DNA of 12,078 bases from Verrucomicrobiota bacterium (GCA_020629815.1 JAHDCN010000059.1:1-12078), one strand, 5' to 3'; shown: positions 1 to 10,800, counted from the first letter of the stretch. The notes: a model not told the origin generated them from the sequence alone. A program made the numbers and translations.

Positions 1-666
1 GCAGGCTCCGGGCGTGATTACAGCTTCGGTTTGAATATTAAGCTGCCGTTTGAGCAAGGAGCCAATCCCACGATCGACGGTGATCCGAAGCTGATCGACT
101 ATAACTATTTCTTCACCCGCAAGTTGGCGTTTGTGAAAGAGAGTGACGCGGTTGCAGCGTTTCCCGGCGGATTCGGCACAATGGATGAGATTTTCGAAAC
201 CTTGACGCTGATGCAGACCGGGAAAGCGTCCGTATTCCCGATCGTTCTGGTCGATACGGACGGGGGGAAATACTGGAAGACCTGGCTCCAATTTGTGAAA
301 GATCACCTGTTCCGTCTCAAACTGATTTCGCCGGAAGACTTCCACCTGTTTATCGTCACCGACGACATCGAAGAAGCGGTGGAGGAAATCCTGACTTTTT
401 ACAGCAATTTTCACAGCTATCGATACGTCAAAGGCAAGCTGGTGATGCGTTTGCAAAACCAACCGGATGAGAAGCTGCTCGCCGACTTGAATAGCGATTT
501 TTCTGATATGCTCAAAGAGGGTTCTGAGTTTTCCGCCTGTGAAACCATGGACGAGGAAAAGGATGAGCCACACCTGGCCGATATGCCGCGTCTGGTGTTT
601 GAGCCGAAGCGCGGCAAAGCCGGTCGTCTGCGGCAGTTGATCAATCGGGTAAACGAAAATGCCTAA
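1..666 (+). CDS. LOG-family (lysine decarboxylase-like) Rossmann-fold protein, 5'-truncated
   Basis: The frame is open from base 1, so the true start lies upstream; the TTG at 31 is internal, because the residues before it (RDYSFGLNIKLPFEQ) already fit the family. The visible part carries the LOG signature PGGFGTMDE (nt 163-189), followed by IFETLTLMQTGK, the phosphate/nucleotide-binding loop typical of this fold. Many LOG proteins are cytokinin riboside 5'-monophosphate phosphoribohydrolases that cleave the N-glycosidic bond of nucleotide monophosphates; others are called lysine decarboxylase-like or TIGR00730 family, and the substrate cannot be told here. After the core (roughly nt 1-400) there is a C-terminal extension of about 85 residues, with HSYRYV, then LVMRLQ, an acidic stretch, PRLVF and GRLRQLINRVN. 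I recall this tail from longer LOG homologues, so it is probably a subgroup trait rather than a fusion. It overlaps rnhB by 8 nt, which suggests coupled translation. Family assignment is firm; substrate is unknown. Confidence 0.92.
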   Translation, partial: AGSGRDYSFGLNIKLPFEQGANPTIDGDPKLIDYNYFFTRKLAFVKESDAVAAFPGGFGTMDEIFETLTLMQTGKASVFPIVLVDTDGGKYWKTWLQFVKDHLFRLKLISPEDFHLFIVTDDIEEAVEEILTFYSNFHSYRYVKGKLVMRLQNQPDEKLLADLNSDFSDMLKEGSEFSACETMDEEKDEPHLADMPRLVFEPKRGKAGRLRQLINRVNENA

Positions 667-1270
667 TTTATCGCACGAACGGGAACTTCAACAACAGGGG
701 TTCCCGATTGTCGCGGGAATTGATGAAGCGGGCCGTGGACCTTTGGCCGGTCCGGTGGTGGCGGCTGCCGTGATTTTGCCCGAAGGCTTTGCTCACGATG
801 TGCTCAATGACTCGAAAAGACTCTCGCCGAAGAAGCGCGAGGAAGTATTTTCTGAACTGATTGATAATAAATTAGTGGTGTCATGTTTTTCCGTGATTGA
901 TGCGCGGGAAATTGACCGAATTAATATTCTGCGAGCCACCTGGAAGGCGATGGCGGAGAGCTATGCCGGGCTCACTCGGGCAGCGGATATTGCGCTAATC
1001 GATGGCAAACCGGTGAAGGATTTTCCGGGGCAGCATAAAGCCCTCGTCAAAGGCGATTCTCTCAGTCTCTCGATCGCCGCAGCGAGTGTAATTGCCAAGG
1101 TAGAGCGGGATCGTCTGATGCTGGATTACGCGGAGAAATATCCGGAATATGGCTTTGAGCGTCACAAAGGGTATGGCACGAAATTGCACCTCGAGGCATT
1201 GGCAAAACATGGTCCTTGTCCGATCCATCGCCGCTCATTTTCCCCGGTTGCGGAAGCGGAGAGAAAATGA
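659..1270 (+). CDS. rnhB: Ribonuclease HII
   Basis: A cytoplasmic metal-dependent endonuclease that cuts the RNA strand of RNA-DNA hybrids and incises at single ribonucleotides misincorporated in DNA (ribonucleotide excision repair). The 203 residues match the usual length of bacterial RNase HII. The N-terminal motif GIDEAGRGPLAGPV (residues 20-33) holds the first two acidic metal ligands, D22 and E23, and the GRG substrate-recognition motif. D115 in LIDGK and D133 in KGDS complete the DEDD active site, and the conserved SIAAASVIAKVERD follows (residues 138-151). The C-terminal HKGYGTKLH and HRRSFSPV blocks are also typical. The ATG at 659 lies inside the end of the LOG gene (8-nt overlap) and has no strong Shine-Dalgarno, so translation probably depends on the upstream gene. 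The stop overlaps the next start as ATGA. All catalytic residues are intact, so the enzyme should be active. Confidence 0.97.
   Translation: MPNLSHERELQQQGFPIVAGIDEAGRGPLAGPVVAAAVILPEGFAHDVLNDSKRLSPKKREEVFSELIDNKLVVSCFSVIDAREIDRINILRATWKAMAESYAGLTRAADIALIDGKPVKDFPGQHKALVKGDSLSLSIAAASVIAKVERDRLMLDYAEKYPEYGFERHKGYGTKLHLEALAKHGPCPIHRRSFSPVAEAERK
1258..1263 (+). promoter_or_regulatory. Shine-Dalgarno of the yraN-like gene
   Basis: GGAGAG lies just before the ATG at 1267 (GGAG ends 5 nt upstream), within the last codons of rnhB. Together with the ATGA overlap it favours the ATG at 1267 over the in-frame ATG at 1216 further upstream. Confidence 0.6.
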
Positions 1271-1743
1271 GCCTGATTCGGAAATGCTGGTTCCGCTGGG
1301 TGGATCGGGAATTGGATCGGGAAGTTCAATTGCCTGAGCGGGAGAGTCTGGAATCAGCCGACTGGAATCAGCTGATCGGCGAGACAGGAGAGCGACTCTC
1401 GGGAAAATACATTTGGCGCACAGGAGGCAAGGTATTGTATCGCAATTTTCGGCCAAAAGGCGGCGGGGAAGTTGACATCGTTTTCCGGGATGGCGATGTA
1501 TTGGTTTTCGCAGAGGTGAAGACCCGGACTACAGAGGCCTTCGGCGCACCTTCACGAGCAGTCGATGCCGAAAAGCAAAGGCTCATCATTCGCGGAGCCA
1601 ACGCCTGGCTGCGCGAATTGAACCTGCCGGAAGTCACGTTTCGCTTCGATATTTTCGAGGTGATTCTTAGCGACGGGGAAGTGCCGGAGATTCGGGTGAT
1701 TGAAGGGGCATTTGAAGCCGGACAGGCGGGATTGGGAGTGTGA
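1267..1743 (+). CDS. yraN: YraN/UPF0102-family endonuclease-fold protein
   Basis: 158 residues from the ATG at 1267. The core starts near residue 37 (IGETGERLSGKYIWRTGGKV) and shows the family pattern YRNFRPKGGGEVDIVF (GEVD, residues 67-70), then VFAEVKTR (E83-V-K85) and FGAPSRAVDAEKQR. The D...ExK arrangement is that of PD-(D/E)XK nuclease folds, so a nuclease or nucleic-acid role is likely, but the biochemical function of YraN proteins is poorly defined. Most family members have about 115-130 residues; this one has roughly 35 extra N-terminal residues (rich in W, R and E) of unknown role. It is preceded by rnhB with a 4-nt ATGA overlap; rnhB and yraN are neighbours in many bacteria, which supports a shared nucleic-acid-maintenance context. 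An in-frame ATG at 1216 would add 17 residues that read like rnhB shadow, so I reject it. Confidence 0.88.
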   Translation: MSLIRKCWFRWVDRELDREVQLPERESLESADWNQLIGETGERLSGKYIWRTGGKVLYRNFRPKGGGEVDIVFRDGDVLVFAEVKTRTTEAFGAPSRAVDAEKQRLIIRGANAWLRELNLPEVTFRFDIFEVILSDGEVPEIRVIEGAFEAGQAGLGV

Positions 1744-1877
1744 TTGCTTAACAAAAGTTAACGAAGAAACAGGCTTGTATTGTTTTGCGATTTTTGTTAG
1801 TTTTTCAATGCGGGCCCGGAGTAGAAAGGCGCGCGAATTGGATTCCCCTCCCATTCTTTTAGCCCTACTCAAATCAC
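1744..1877 (+). promoter_or_regulatory. Spacer and 5' leader upstream of the giant adhesin gene
   Basis: A 134-bp gap between yraN and the giant gene. The left half is AT-rich (TTAAC arms, then T-runs at about 1781-1807) and is the natural place for a promoter, but I find no convincing -35/-10 pair at 16-18 bp spacing. The right half has the palindrome GGGCCC (about 1812-1817) and a C/T-rich stretch at 1842-1877. I see no GGAG-like Shine-Dalgarno within 20 bases of the ATG at 1878. No GC-rich hairpin followed directly by a T-run is visible, so a terminator after yraN is not supported. Confidence 0.35.
1748..1761. repeat. Small inverted repeat TTAAC-AAAA-GTTAA
   Basis: Perfect 5-bp arms around an AAAA centre, 5 bp after the yraN stop. 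It could be an operator half-site pair for a regulator of the giant gene or chance in AT-rich DNA. As an RNA hairpin it would be very weak, so it is not a terminator. Confidence 0.25.
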
Positions 1878-4800
1878 ATGTCCAACCTCCTTAAGTCGCG
1901 GGGTCCTTTGACTCCTGCGGAACGCAAAACTCGTCATTTTTTCATCCGATGCCTTCGGAATGCGTGGAATCGCGCTTTCGAGAAGGGCAAAACGGCTCAG
2001 TCCAGGCCTCTTTTCCTCGAAAGTTTAGAGCCCCGTGTGTTGTTTTCTGCAACACCGGCAGCACCTGAGGCTCCTGCGGAAGCACTTGATGCTCAACAGG
2101 CTCAAGAGTTGGTCGTAGAGAATCTTTCTGAAGTCTCAGAAGAGGATATCGAACGATTGGCGGATGAAGCGGTAGATCGATGGATCGAATCGGGTCTCAC
2201 AGCGGAACAGGTGGACGTGCTCGAAGGCATTGTGTTTGAAGTGGCTGACCTTGGAGATGGGATTCTGGGGTCGGCGGAGGGTAATGTGATCACGATTGAT
2301 GACGATGCAGCCGGTGGAGGCTGGTTCATCGACGATACACCTTGGGAGGATAGCGAGTTTGCTACGGGCGCGGTTGACGGTTTTGATTTGTTCTCCGTCG
2401 TAAGTCATGAAATTGGCCATACACTGGGACTGGAAGATTTGTATGACGGTTCGCAGCAGGATGATGTGATGTTCGGCTGGTTCCTGGAGGGGGAAAGGCG
2501 CCAGATCGATGATGGGCGTGCCGAGGGCAGTGAGGCGTTCAGTTTGGAAGGTCCGCAACATGCGGCGGCTGTCCGCGTAGGTAGTGTGGTAACGATCACA
2601 GCTGACAACGCAGATAATAATGAGACATTTTCTGTAGATGGCGCAGGTAATTTGCTAATGGACGGTGTCAGTCTTGGTCAGATCAACACGATCACTCAGC
2701 TAACCTATGATGGAGCTCAAGGCAATGACGATACGATAACCTTCGATGGCGCAAATGACTTTAATTTCGCTGCGGGCGCAGTCATCGAAATAGGAAAGAA
2801 TACTCCGGTTCGTCAGGTCAATATCTACCAACAAATTGATATAGGTGCTGGTGGGAGTTTTGAGGCGCATACCAATCGAGTAGTTTATTTCGACTCTGAT
2901 AATGGCGGCGGCAATTCGGCTGTAAGCGTTGGTATTACGACGGTTGATGGAGATATCATATTGACTGGTAATGGCATGGGGGGAGGGAACGGCCGTGGCA
3001 TTCAGATTCAGGACGGATTAGTAACGATTAAATCAGATTCCGGTAACATTGTAATGGATGGTCAGGGTCGAGATACGGGTGCCCGCGGCTGGACTGACGG
3101 GGTACTAATTGGTGGTGGTACGCCATCGTCAGCAGGTTCTGTTATTGAAACGAATACCGGCAACATTACTATCACCGGAGCTACAGTTCCTATGAGTGGA
3201 GCACGCGGGGTTTTCATTGATGATGATTTTCAGGTAAATACAGTCGACGGAACGATAACAATCGACGGTACCGCTGGAAACTTAGGGACTGGTAACGATC
3301 AAGATGGCATCCGTATCGAAGCGGATATGAATGTCTCTGGGACAGGGAATATTGTTCTAACTGGGCAGGCCGGAGCCGGAAACGACAACAGCCATGGGGT
3401 GTTGATCACGAATCAAAGTGTGATCAACATGGGAACGGGTAATTTCAGCGCCACAGGAACTGCTGGGCCTGGGGTCACTGATACTGATAATACGGACGGG
3501 ATTCAGATGTCAGGGGCCTTAACATTTTCAGGTGCGGGAAATGCTACTTTTGTGGGTAATGGATCAGCGACTACGGCAAACTTAAATGATGGTAACCGGG
3601 GTGTGTATTTCTCAACATCTGGTTCGGTAAGCACACAAGGAGGAAATATCACAATTACCGGGCGTGGTACAGCTGGTGATACGCCAGATTCTGATAGCAA
3701 TGATGGAATCCGCATGGATGGTCAGTTATCCACGACCGGAAATGGCAACATCATACTGACGGGTAATGCTCCTATTGTTGGGGCGGGAGCGGACGATGGC
3801 AACCGTGGGGTAACCCTGGCAAATGCCGCTGCTTCCATTTCAGTTCAAAGTGGAACGATTACGATCAACGGAACAGGGCAGACGTTGACCACCGCTGTCG
3901 ATCAAAATGACGCTGATGGAGTCTACATAGGTAATGGCGCTCAAGTAACTGCTACTGACGGAACCATAAATATAACAGGCTCAGCCATTGGTGGAGATAA
4001 TGGCAACGAAGGTGTCGATATCCGGAGTAATAACACACGGATCGCTACGGTTGACGGTTCCATTGTGATTAATGGTATGTCGTCTGGCCAGTCGACGGCT
4101 GATGCGAATGGTGCGGATGGGAATCGCGGTGTGATCGTTCGTGCTGGAGCAACAGTTGAAGGTACAGGTTCAGGAACGGTTTCGATTACCGGTCAAGGCG
4201 GAGGAGCTAACAGCGCTGGCTCCAATGACAACGACGGCGTGAAGCTGGAGGGAAGTGCTACGACTCCCGCAATCGTGCGCACTAACACAGGCGCTATAAC
4301 CATTACCGGAACGGGCGGCATTGGAGAGGATGGTAATCGTGGTGTCAGATCTGACAGGTCCACTATCGAATCCGTCGATGGAATGATTACCATCACTGGG
4401 ATTGGCGGTGCTTCAGCGGCGGGAACGCCTGATTGGAATGAGGGCGTCATACTGCACTACAATTCGAATATTCTTCGAACAACTGGATCCGGTGATATCG
4501 AGATCAACGGCACGGGTGGTGCTGCACGCTTTAATAACAACGGAATTCGAATCCATGGTAGTGCGAATGTCGAGGCACTTGGTGGAGGTGACATCGTTTT
4601 AAATGGCACGGGCGGTGCTGCTACCCGTAATGATAACCATGGTATTCGTATTGATATTAATGCTGGTACCACAGATCGAAATGCGCCCGGTCACATTTTT
4701 ACCACCACAGGTGATATCACCGTAAACGGAACCGGTGGAGCGGGTGTTAACAATAACCGGGGTATCTATATCCGCCATGATGGCAAAATTTTGTCGGAGT

Positions 4801-7800
4801 CGGGAGATATTTCAATTACGGCTACGGGTGTCGGTGGAAGCGATCCAGATGGTCTTCTGATGGAAGAGACTGATATTGTCTCCGGTTCTGGAGCGTTGAT
4901 AATTAAGGGCGTAACTACAGCTTCCGGCGAGGGTATTGAATTCAATAATGCGTCGAGTTTGGTTGGTGGAACGGGGCTGTCCGTAACAACTTCCGATGCC
5001 GCTGTCCGTACATTAAACCAGTCTGGTGATATCACGTTCGTTACAGATAAATATTCGGGTGATTTGGGGGCTGTGGAGACGACTGGGAGCATTACTTACA
5101 CCACTGACACCGCAGGAAGAGATATTTTTGTCGGTCGGCAAGATGACTCTACGGAGAATAGCGCAAACGAAGATCAGTCATCAGGGTTGGAGCTCGCTGA
5201 TAATGAGCTTGTTAATATAGTCGATACGTATTCTTCCCTAAATTTTACTACCACTGGTAATATTGTAGTGGATGTAGACGGGACTACTACGGATGATGCG
5301 ACTCAGGCTGGAGGAACAGTTACCTTTGTAAATGATAATGTAGGAACACAGGTAACTATTGGCGGACAGGCTTACGTGATCAAAGAAGAAGAGCCAAATT
5401 TTGATCTCCAGATCGTGCCGACAGCGGTGCTTAGTGTCGTGCAGAACGGGATCGATCCGAATGGATCGGGTGGCACCGCTACCGATATTCAGTTCAAAGT
5501 CGAGTTGCAGGATGTTGACGGCAATGTGATTCAAAATACAAGTGGTAGTGCTATCACCTATACGTTTGATCAAAGTATTTTCAGTACGGCGAACGCTTCT
5601 GATGTGGGGGCTTTTCCTACCACCGTCACGATCCCAACAGGGGGCGATAGCGTGACGTTTACGGTTCCTGTGGTCGATGATGCGACTATTGAAGACTTGG
5701 AAACCTTTATCGGTGAAATATCAGCCGCCAGTTTTGGGACGATAAAAACAGCATCTGCGACGGCAAACATCACCGATCTCGATGAAAACGCCGCTCCCAC
5801 TGCGAATGGCGATAGTGATATAGCCTGGGAAGCGGGAGGTGATGCGAATGATCGTCCCGCTGTGAATGCGACCGGGAATGTACTGGCTGCGACTGGATCT
5901 GGAGAAGTTTCCGATACGGACCCGGACAACAGCACCTCTGACTTCATTGTGACCGCGATTGATGGCAATGCAGTGAGTTCAATGACGACAAGCGCAGATG
6001 GCACTGCAGTTGTGGGAACTTATGGAACCCTTACGATCGGTGCTGATGGTTCTTACGAATACGTGCCGAATGAGGCTGTTCTTGAGACGCTGGATGCGGG
6101 TGATTCAGTAAGTGAAACTTTCGAGTACACCATGAGTGATGGTGGAGCCACGGCCTGGGATTTCAGTGGTCAAGACCTTCAAGGATGGAATGTGCTCAGT
6201 GGACTGGAAGACTACCGAAATACAGGAGGTTTTGGATTGCTTGCTGAAGCGTCCGGGCCCGGATTCCCTCAAGATAATCCGCACGAAAACTTTTTGGTGG
6301 CCTCTCCGGACTTCACTTTTGACGCGGCTTTGGGTGGCGGCGATAATGCTCTGACTTTGGTGTTTAGTGGTGGAGATCAAAATGGCTCCGGGGCTGGAGG
6401 CGGAGGAACTCCGGTTCCTTACAGTAATCCCAATGACGTGATTACTTTTAATGGGGGTAACACTGAGAGTGTGAATGGCCAGAAAGGTGTCGCGTTGTTT
6501 AATACCGCTACTGGCAGTTACGATCTGACAGTTTATCCGACCACAAACAGTACTGCGACAGAGACGATTTCTCAGACAATTGCCCAACTGACTGCGCTCG
6601 CGACTGCCCAGGGAGGTAGCTTCGACCAAACAGCTACTTATCAGCTTCACTTTTACGACACCGACTTTGGAGGTTGGGGCTGGACCCAGCTGAACAGCGC
6701 TACGGTGGAAGGAGCGAGTGGGGGTGCAAAGACCGACACGGCTGATTTAACCATCACCATTCAGGGGAATAATGATGAGCCTGATGCGAACGAAGACATG
6801 AACATGGTTCATGAGTCGGGTGGCACGGCAAATGGAAGTAACCCGAGTAGTGCGGTTGCCACAGGCAATGTAGTAGGTGGTGCTGGGGTAAGCGCAGGTG
6901 ATGTCGCCGATACCGATATTGACGATGATGACAATACGCCGGCGACAGATTTGTTCGTGAACCGAGTGACTTACACGGGAACCAATCACACCGGAGCGGT
7001 TGATCCCGACGTTACCGTTTCCGGAACCCCGGGAACCATTGACGGAGCCTACGGCACGCTCGTTTTGAATAAGGACGGAAGTTACACCTACACGGTTGAT
7101 GAAGTGGTTACAGATTCTCTTAATGTAGGCGACGTGGTCAATGATGTGTTCACCTACACGATGATCGACTCTGATCCTCAGGGGGACGATGCCGACTGGG
7201 ATTTCACTGGTGCGGCGAATAACAATATTCAGGATTGGACGGTCCGGAATGGCGAAGCGAATTTCGGCACAGGCTTCGGCGGGGATGGAATGGGTGCTGG
7301 CCTATCAGAGCCTACCATTTTGGCCGGGAATCCTTATGTGCCTGGTGACGCTGCCTGGGATGGTGCACATGAAACCTTTCTAGTCACATCTCCTCCAATT
7401 GTTTTTGATAACACAGCGGTCGCAGGAACTACGATGATCACTGCAAATTTCTCTGGCGGTGACGGGGATGGAACTTCAGGAACGCAGGATGCTTCGCCGA
7501 CGGCTCAACGTTTCAGCAATCCGGCTGATGTTCTTGCCTACAACGGCGGCCGGTCGGACCCGAGTGGACAAAAAGGGCTGTCTTTGTACAACACCGAGAC
7601 AGGCCAGTATGACCTGACAATTTATCCGCCGACCAATACGGGCGGAGTAAGCACAGTGACTTTGACTCTGGCCCAGCTCGAAGCCCAAAGCGCAGCGCAA
7701 GGTGGCTCTTTTGACATCAATGCAGCGTATGAATTGCACTATTTCGAAAACGACCAGCAAGGCTGGGGATGGACGAAATTGCGCTCGGTCGATACCAATG

Positions 7801-10800
7801 CGGTGAAGGCCCGGGTGGATACGGCTGATTTGACTATCGTTGTGAAGGGCACCAACGACGCACCCGTCGCGATGGACGATACCGCTAAGGCGGAAGAAGC
7901 GGGTGGAGTTAACAATGCTATAGCGCCGGTTAATCCATCTGGGAACGTGTTAACGAACGTTGCAGACACCGATGTCGATGGTTCAACTTTTTTCGTAACC
8001 AATGTCGGCCTTGGAGCTACTGCAAATACAGCGGTCACACATGAAACGACCAGTGCCAACGGCACAACGATTGTAGGCACCTATGGAAATCTGGTGATGG
8101 GAGAAGACGGCTCCTATACCTACACTCAAGGTGTCACCGCGGCGCAGGCTGCAGCTGTTGATGCTCTGGATGATGGTGATGCACCGACTGAGACTTTCAC
8201 CTACGAAGTCAGTGAAGCACCTCTGCTTTTTGAAACTACGGCTGCTACCGGCACTGTCGGTGGTGACTTTGGCAGTTTTGGTCCACAGAACAACCGCCTG
8301 GAGGATGTGACCTATGTTGCTGATGTGACATTCAACAGCTTGACGTCCAACAATGTTATTTGGGAAACCGGAGGAGGAACCGGCAGTGGAATCATAACTA
8401 ATAACGGTAATCTGATTTTTAGTGTGATCGGTGGCGGAAGCTCTTCAAGGGTTTCCTACGATATGGTAAATGATCCAGCGGGCCTTGGCCTGGCTGCGGG
8501 CATGCCGATAGAAATCGTAGCGAACTATGATGTCACTCCAGGGCAACCCGCCCAATTGTTTATTAATGGAGTCAACGTAAATGGTTTTTCCACGGTTAGT
8601 GGTACGCACAATACTACCAATTGGGACGGCGGTGACGCGGGTGGTGTAGGCCAGGTAGGTGGAGCGAATCTGGGCGGTTTTGGTGGAGGATTCAATTATT
8701 TTGGACATGATTACAGTTCAGCACCTTTTGACGGAACGATAAATTCGTTTGAGATTTACGGAGCCGTCATTAACTCGGAGCCGTTGAGTGACACGGCAAC
8801 CCTCACGGTTACCGTCTGCGGAAAGAACGATTTGCCAGCCGGAGCTGTTGTAGATGGCGCTATGGAAGCTGGTGGGGTTGCTAATGGTATGCCCGGAGTT
8901 GATCCTTCCGGTAATGTTTTTACCTCGATTACTGATGTCGACGCTGATGACACCGCAGCTTCCATGACGGTTACTACTATTGGCCTGGCCGCTGGTCAGG
9001 GTCAGTTTGCGGGGGCGACGAATTCGGGTGGGACAGTTCCTGCTACAGGAACGATTTCAATAGATGGTGAATACGGGACCCTGGTCATTGATTCGGCTGG
9101 GGACTACACCTACACGGTAGATCAGGCAATCGCGGACGTTCTTGATGATTACGATGAGATTGTCGAAAACTTCACCATTGAAGTCGAGGATTCTGCCGGG
9201 GGACTGTTGCAAACTACTTTGGATATTGTTGTCCATGGTAAGAACGATGATCCAGTGGCCACAGATGACACCGGCACTGCTCAGGAAGAAGGAAAGGTTA
9301 CTACAACTGGATCCGATGCGACAGGTAATGTCCTCACCAACGATAGTGACGTTGACGGTGATGACGGAATTTCCGTTACGCGAATTATTGCAGGTACGAC
9401 TGCTGCGACCGCTGACAACATTACAGCAGGATCCGATGGTTCCGTCACAGGTGCAGGAGCCCCAGCAAATGGTGGCACTGGGATTACAGGAACTTACGGA
9501 ACCCTAACGCTGGGCGCAGATGGTTCCTACACTTACCAAATTGATAATACCAATGCGGCTGTGAATGCATTGGATCCGGGGGATTCTCTAAGTGAGGTAT
9601 TTACGTACACTGTTTCAGACCATGCCAATAATGGCCCAGTAGATACACCAAATGTGAGCCGCACAGCCACTGGTGGCTTTGGATTTTTCGGCACCACTGG
9701 AAACGGTACATTTGAGACTGTATTTCAGCCAACGGACCTGGTGGGTAATGAAATCATCTTTGAGTCCGGCGGTGGACTGGGAGTTGGAATGGTAATGGAA
9801 GGGCCTGATCTCGTTTTCAGCGTGACCTCAAACAGCGGTAATCCGGCCAATACCGTGCGCGTGGTGCACACCCTGACAGAAGGTGATATTGCCGCTCCTC
9901 TGCATGTAGTGGCAACTTATGACAATACTTCCAAGGCAGCTCTACTATACGTAAATGGAGTGGCGGTCGGAACCACTACAATTAGCGGTTCGCCCACTGG
10001 CTATAATGGTGGAGATAATGCCGGCTTTGGCCAACATGGAGGAACGAACCTCGGTGGTTTTGGAGGTCCTACCAATACTGTTGCCTTTGACGCTAACAGT
10101 GACGGTACCTCGAATATTTTCGGTGCTGCCACCTGGGTAGGAGGAGCTCCAACCCTGTTCAATTTCTACAACGGAGATATCTTTACACCTGCACAGGTCG
10201 AGCAGGCGGAGCGGGCCGTTACTGGAGAAGGAATCGATACGGCAACATTGACGATCACGATTACTGGAGCCAACGACGACTTAACTCTGGAGTCTGATAT
10301 TCAGGCAATGGCCGTAGAAGATGGCGGCGTTTCCACCGTTGCTGCACCACATGGATCAACTGTGGGGATGAACCCTTCCGGCAATGTGCTAACGAATGCG
10401 ACTGATATCGATACGACCGATGTGCTGAAGGTGACTCAAGTCGGGACCACTGCTGCGAATTCCGCGGTAGTTGCGGATTCAACAGGTGCGCAAACGACAG
10501 CTTCTTTCGGTGCAACCGTAACACCTTCGGACAATGGAACTTCCGTTGCCGGTACCTACGGAACTCTGGTGATGGGCGCTGACGGCAGTTGGAACTATGT
10601 CGTCGATCAGGATAAAGCTGACGAACTGGATCAAGGCGACACATTTGTGGAAACTTTCACCTACGAGGTAACTGATGGAAGTTTTGCGGAAGTGGGCGGC
10701 GTGATTGCCGGTGAGGCAGAAGAATTCTCCCGGTCAACCGACACTGATTGGCAGGTGATTGATACCGGCTCTACCACAGGTGATTCTACAGACGAAAATA

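Noticed and set aside
1216..1266. Upstream ATG at 1216 as start of the yraN-like gene
   Set aside because: It would add 17 residues read from the out-of-frame end of rnhB, has no good Shine-Dalgarno, and the ATG at 1267 has GGAGAG and the ATGA overlap.
1744..1786. Sigma-70-like promoter with TTGCTT or TTAACG as -35
   Set aside because: No TATAAT-like hexamer occurs at a 16-18 bp spacing from either; the best candidate TATTGT at 1778 is at the wrong distance.
1810..1818. GGGCCC palindrome as a terminator after yraN
   Set aside because: The stem is too short and is not followed by a T-run; the T-runs lie upstream of it.
1700..1894. Small plus-strand frame bridging yraN and the giant gene
   Set aside because: It overlaps the end of yraN, the spacer and the leader of the giant gene in another frame and shows no family features.
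2940..5120. CRISPR-like or DNA-level tandem repeat in the Gly-rich region
   Set aside because: The periodicity is in the protein only; nucleotide copies differ strongly and unit lengths vary, so it is a protein repeat and not an array of DNA repeats.
6105..6650. Minus-strand open frame of 181 codons and similar antisense frames across 2100-11960
   Set aside because: They lie opposite the giant repeat gene, have low-complexity composition (S, T, V, P, R rich), no ribosome binding sites and no recognisable domains. They are shadows of the repetitive coding strand.
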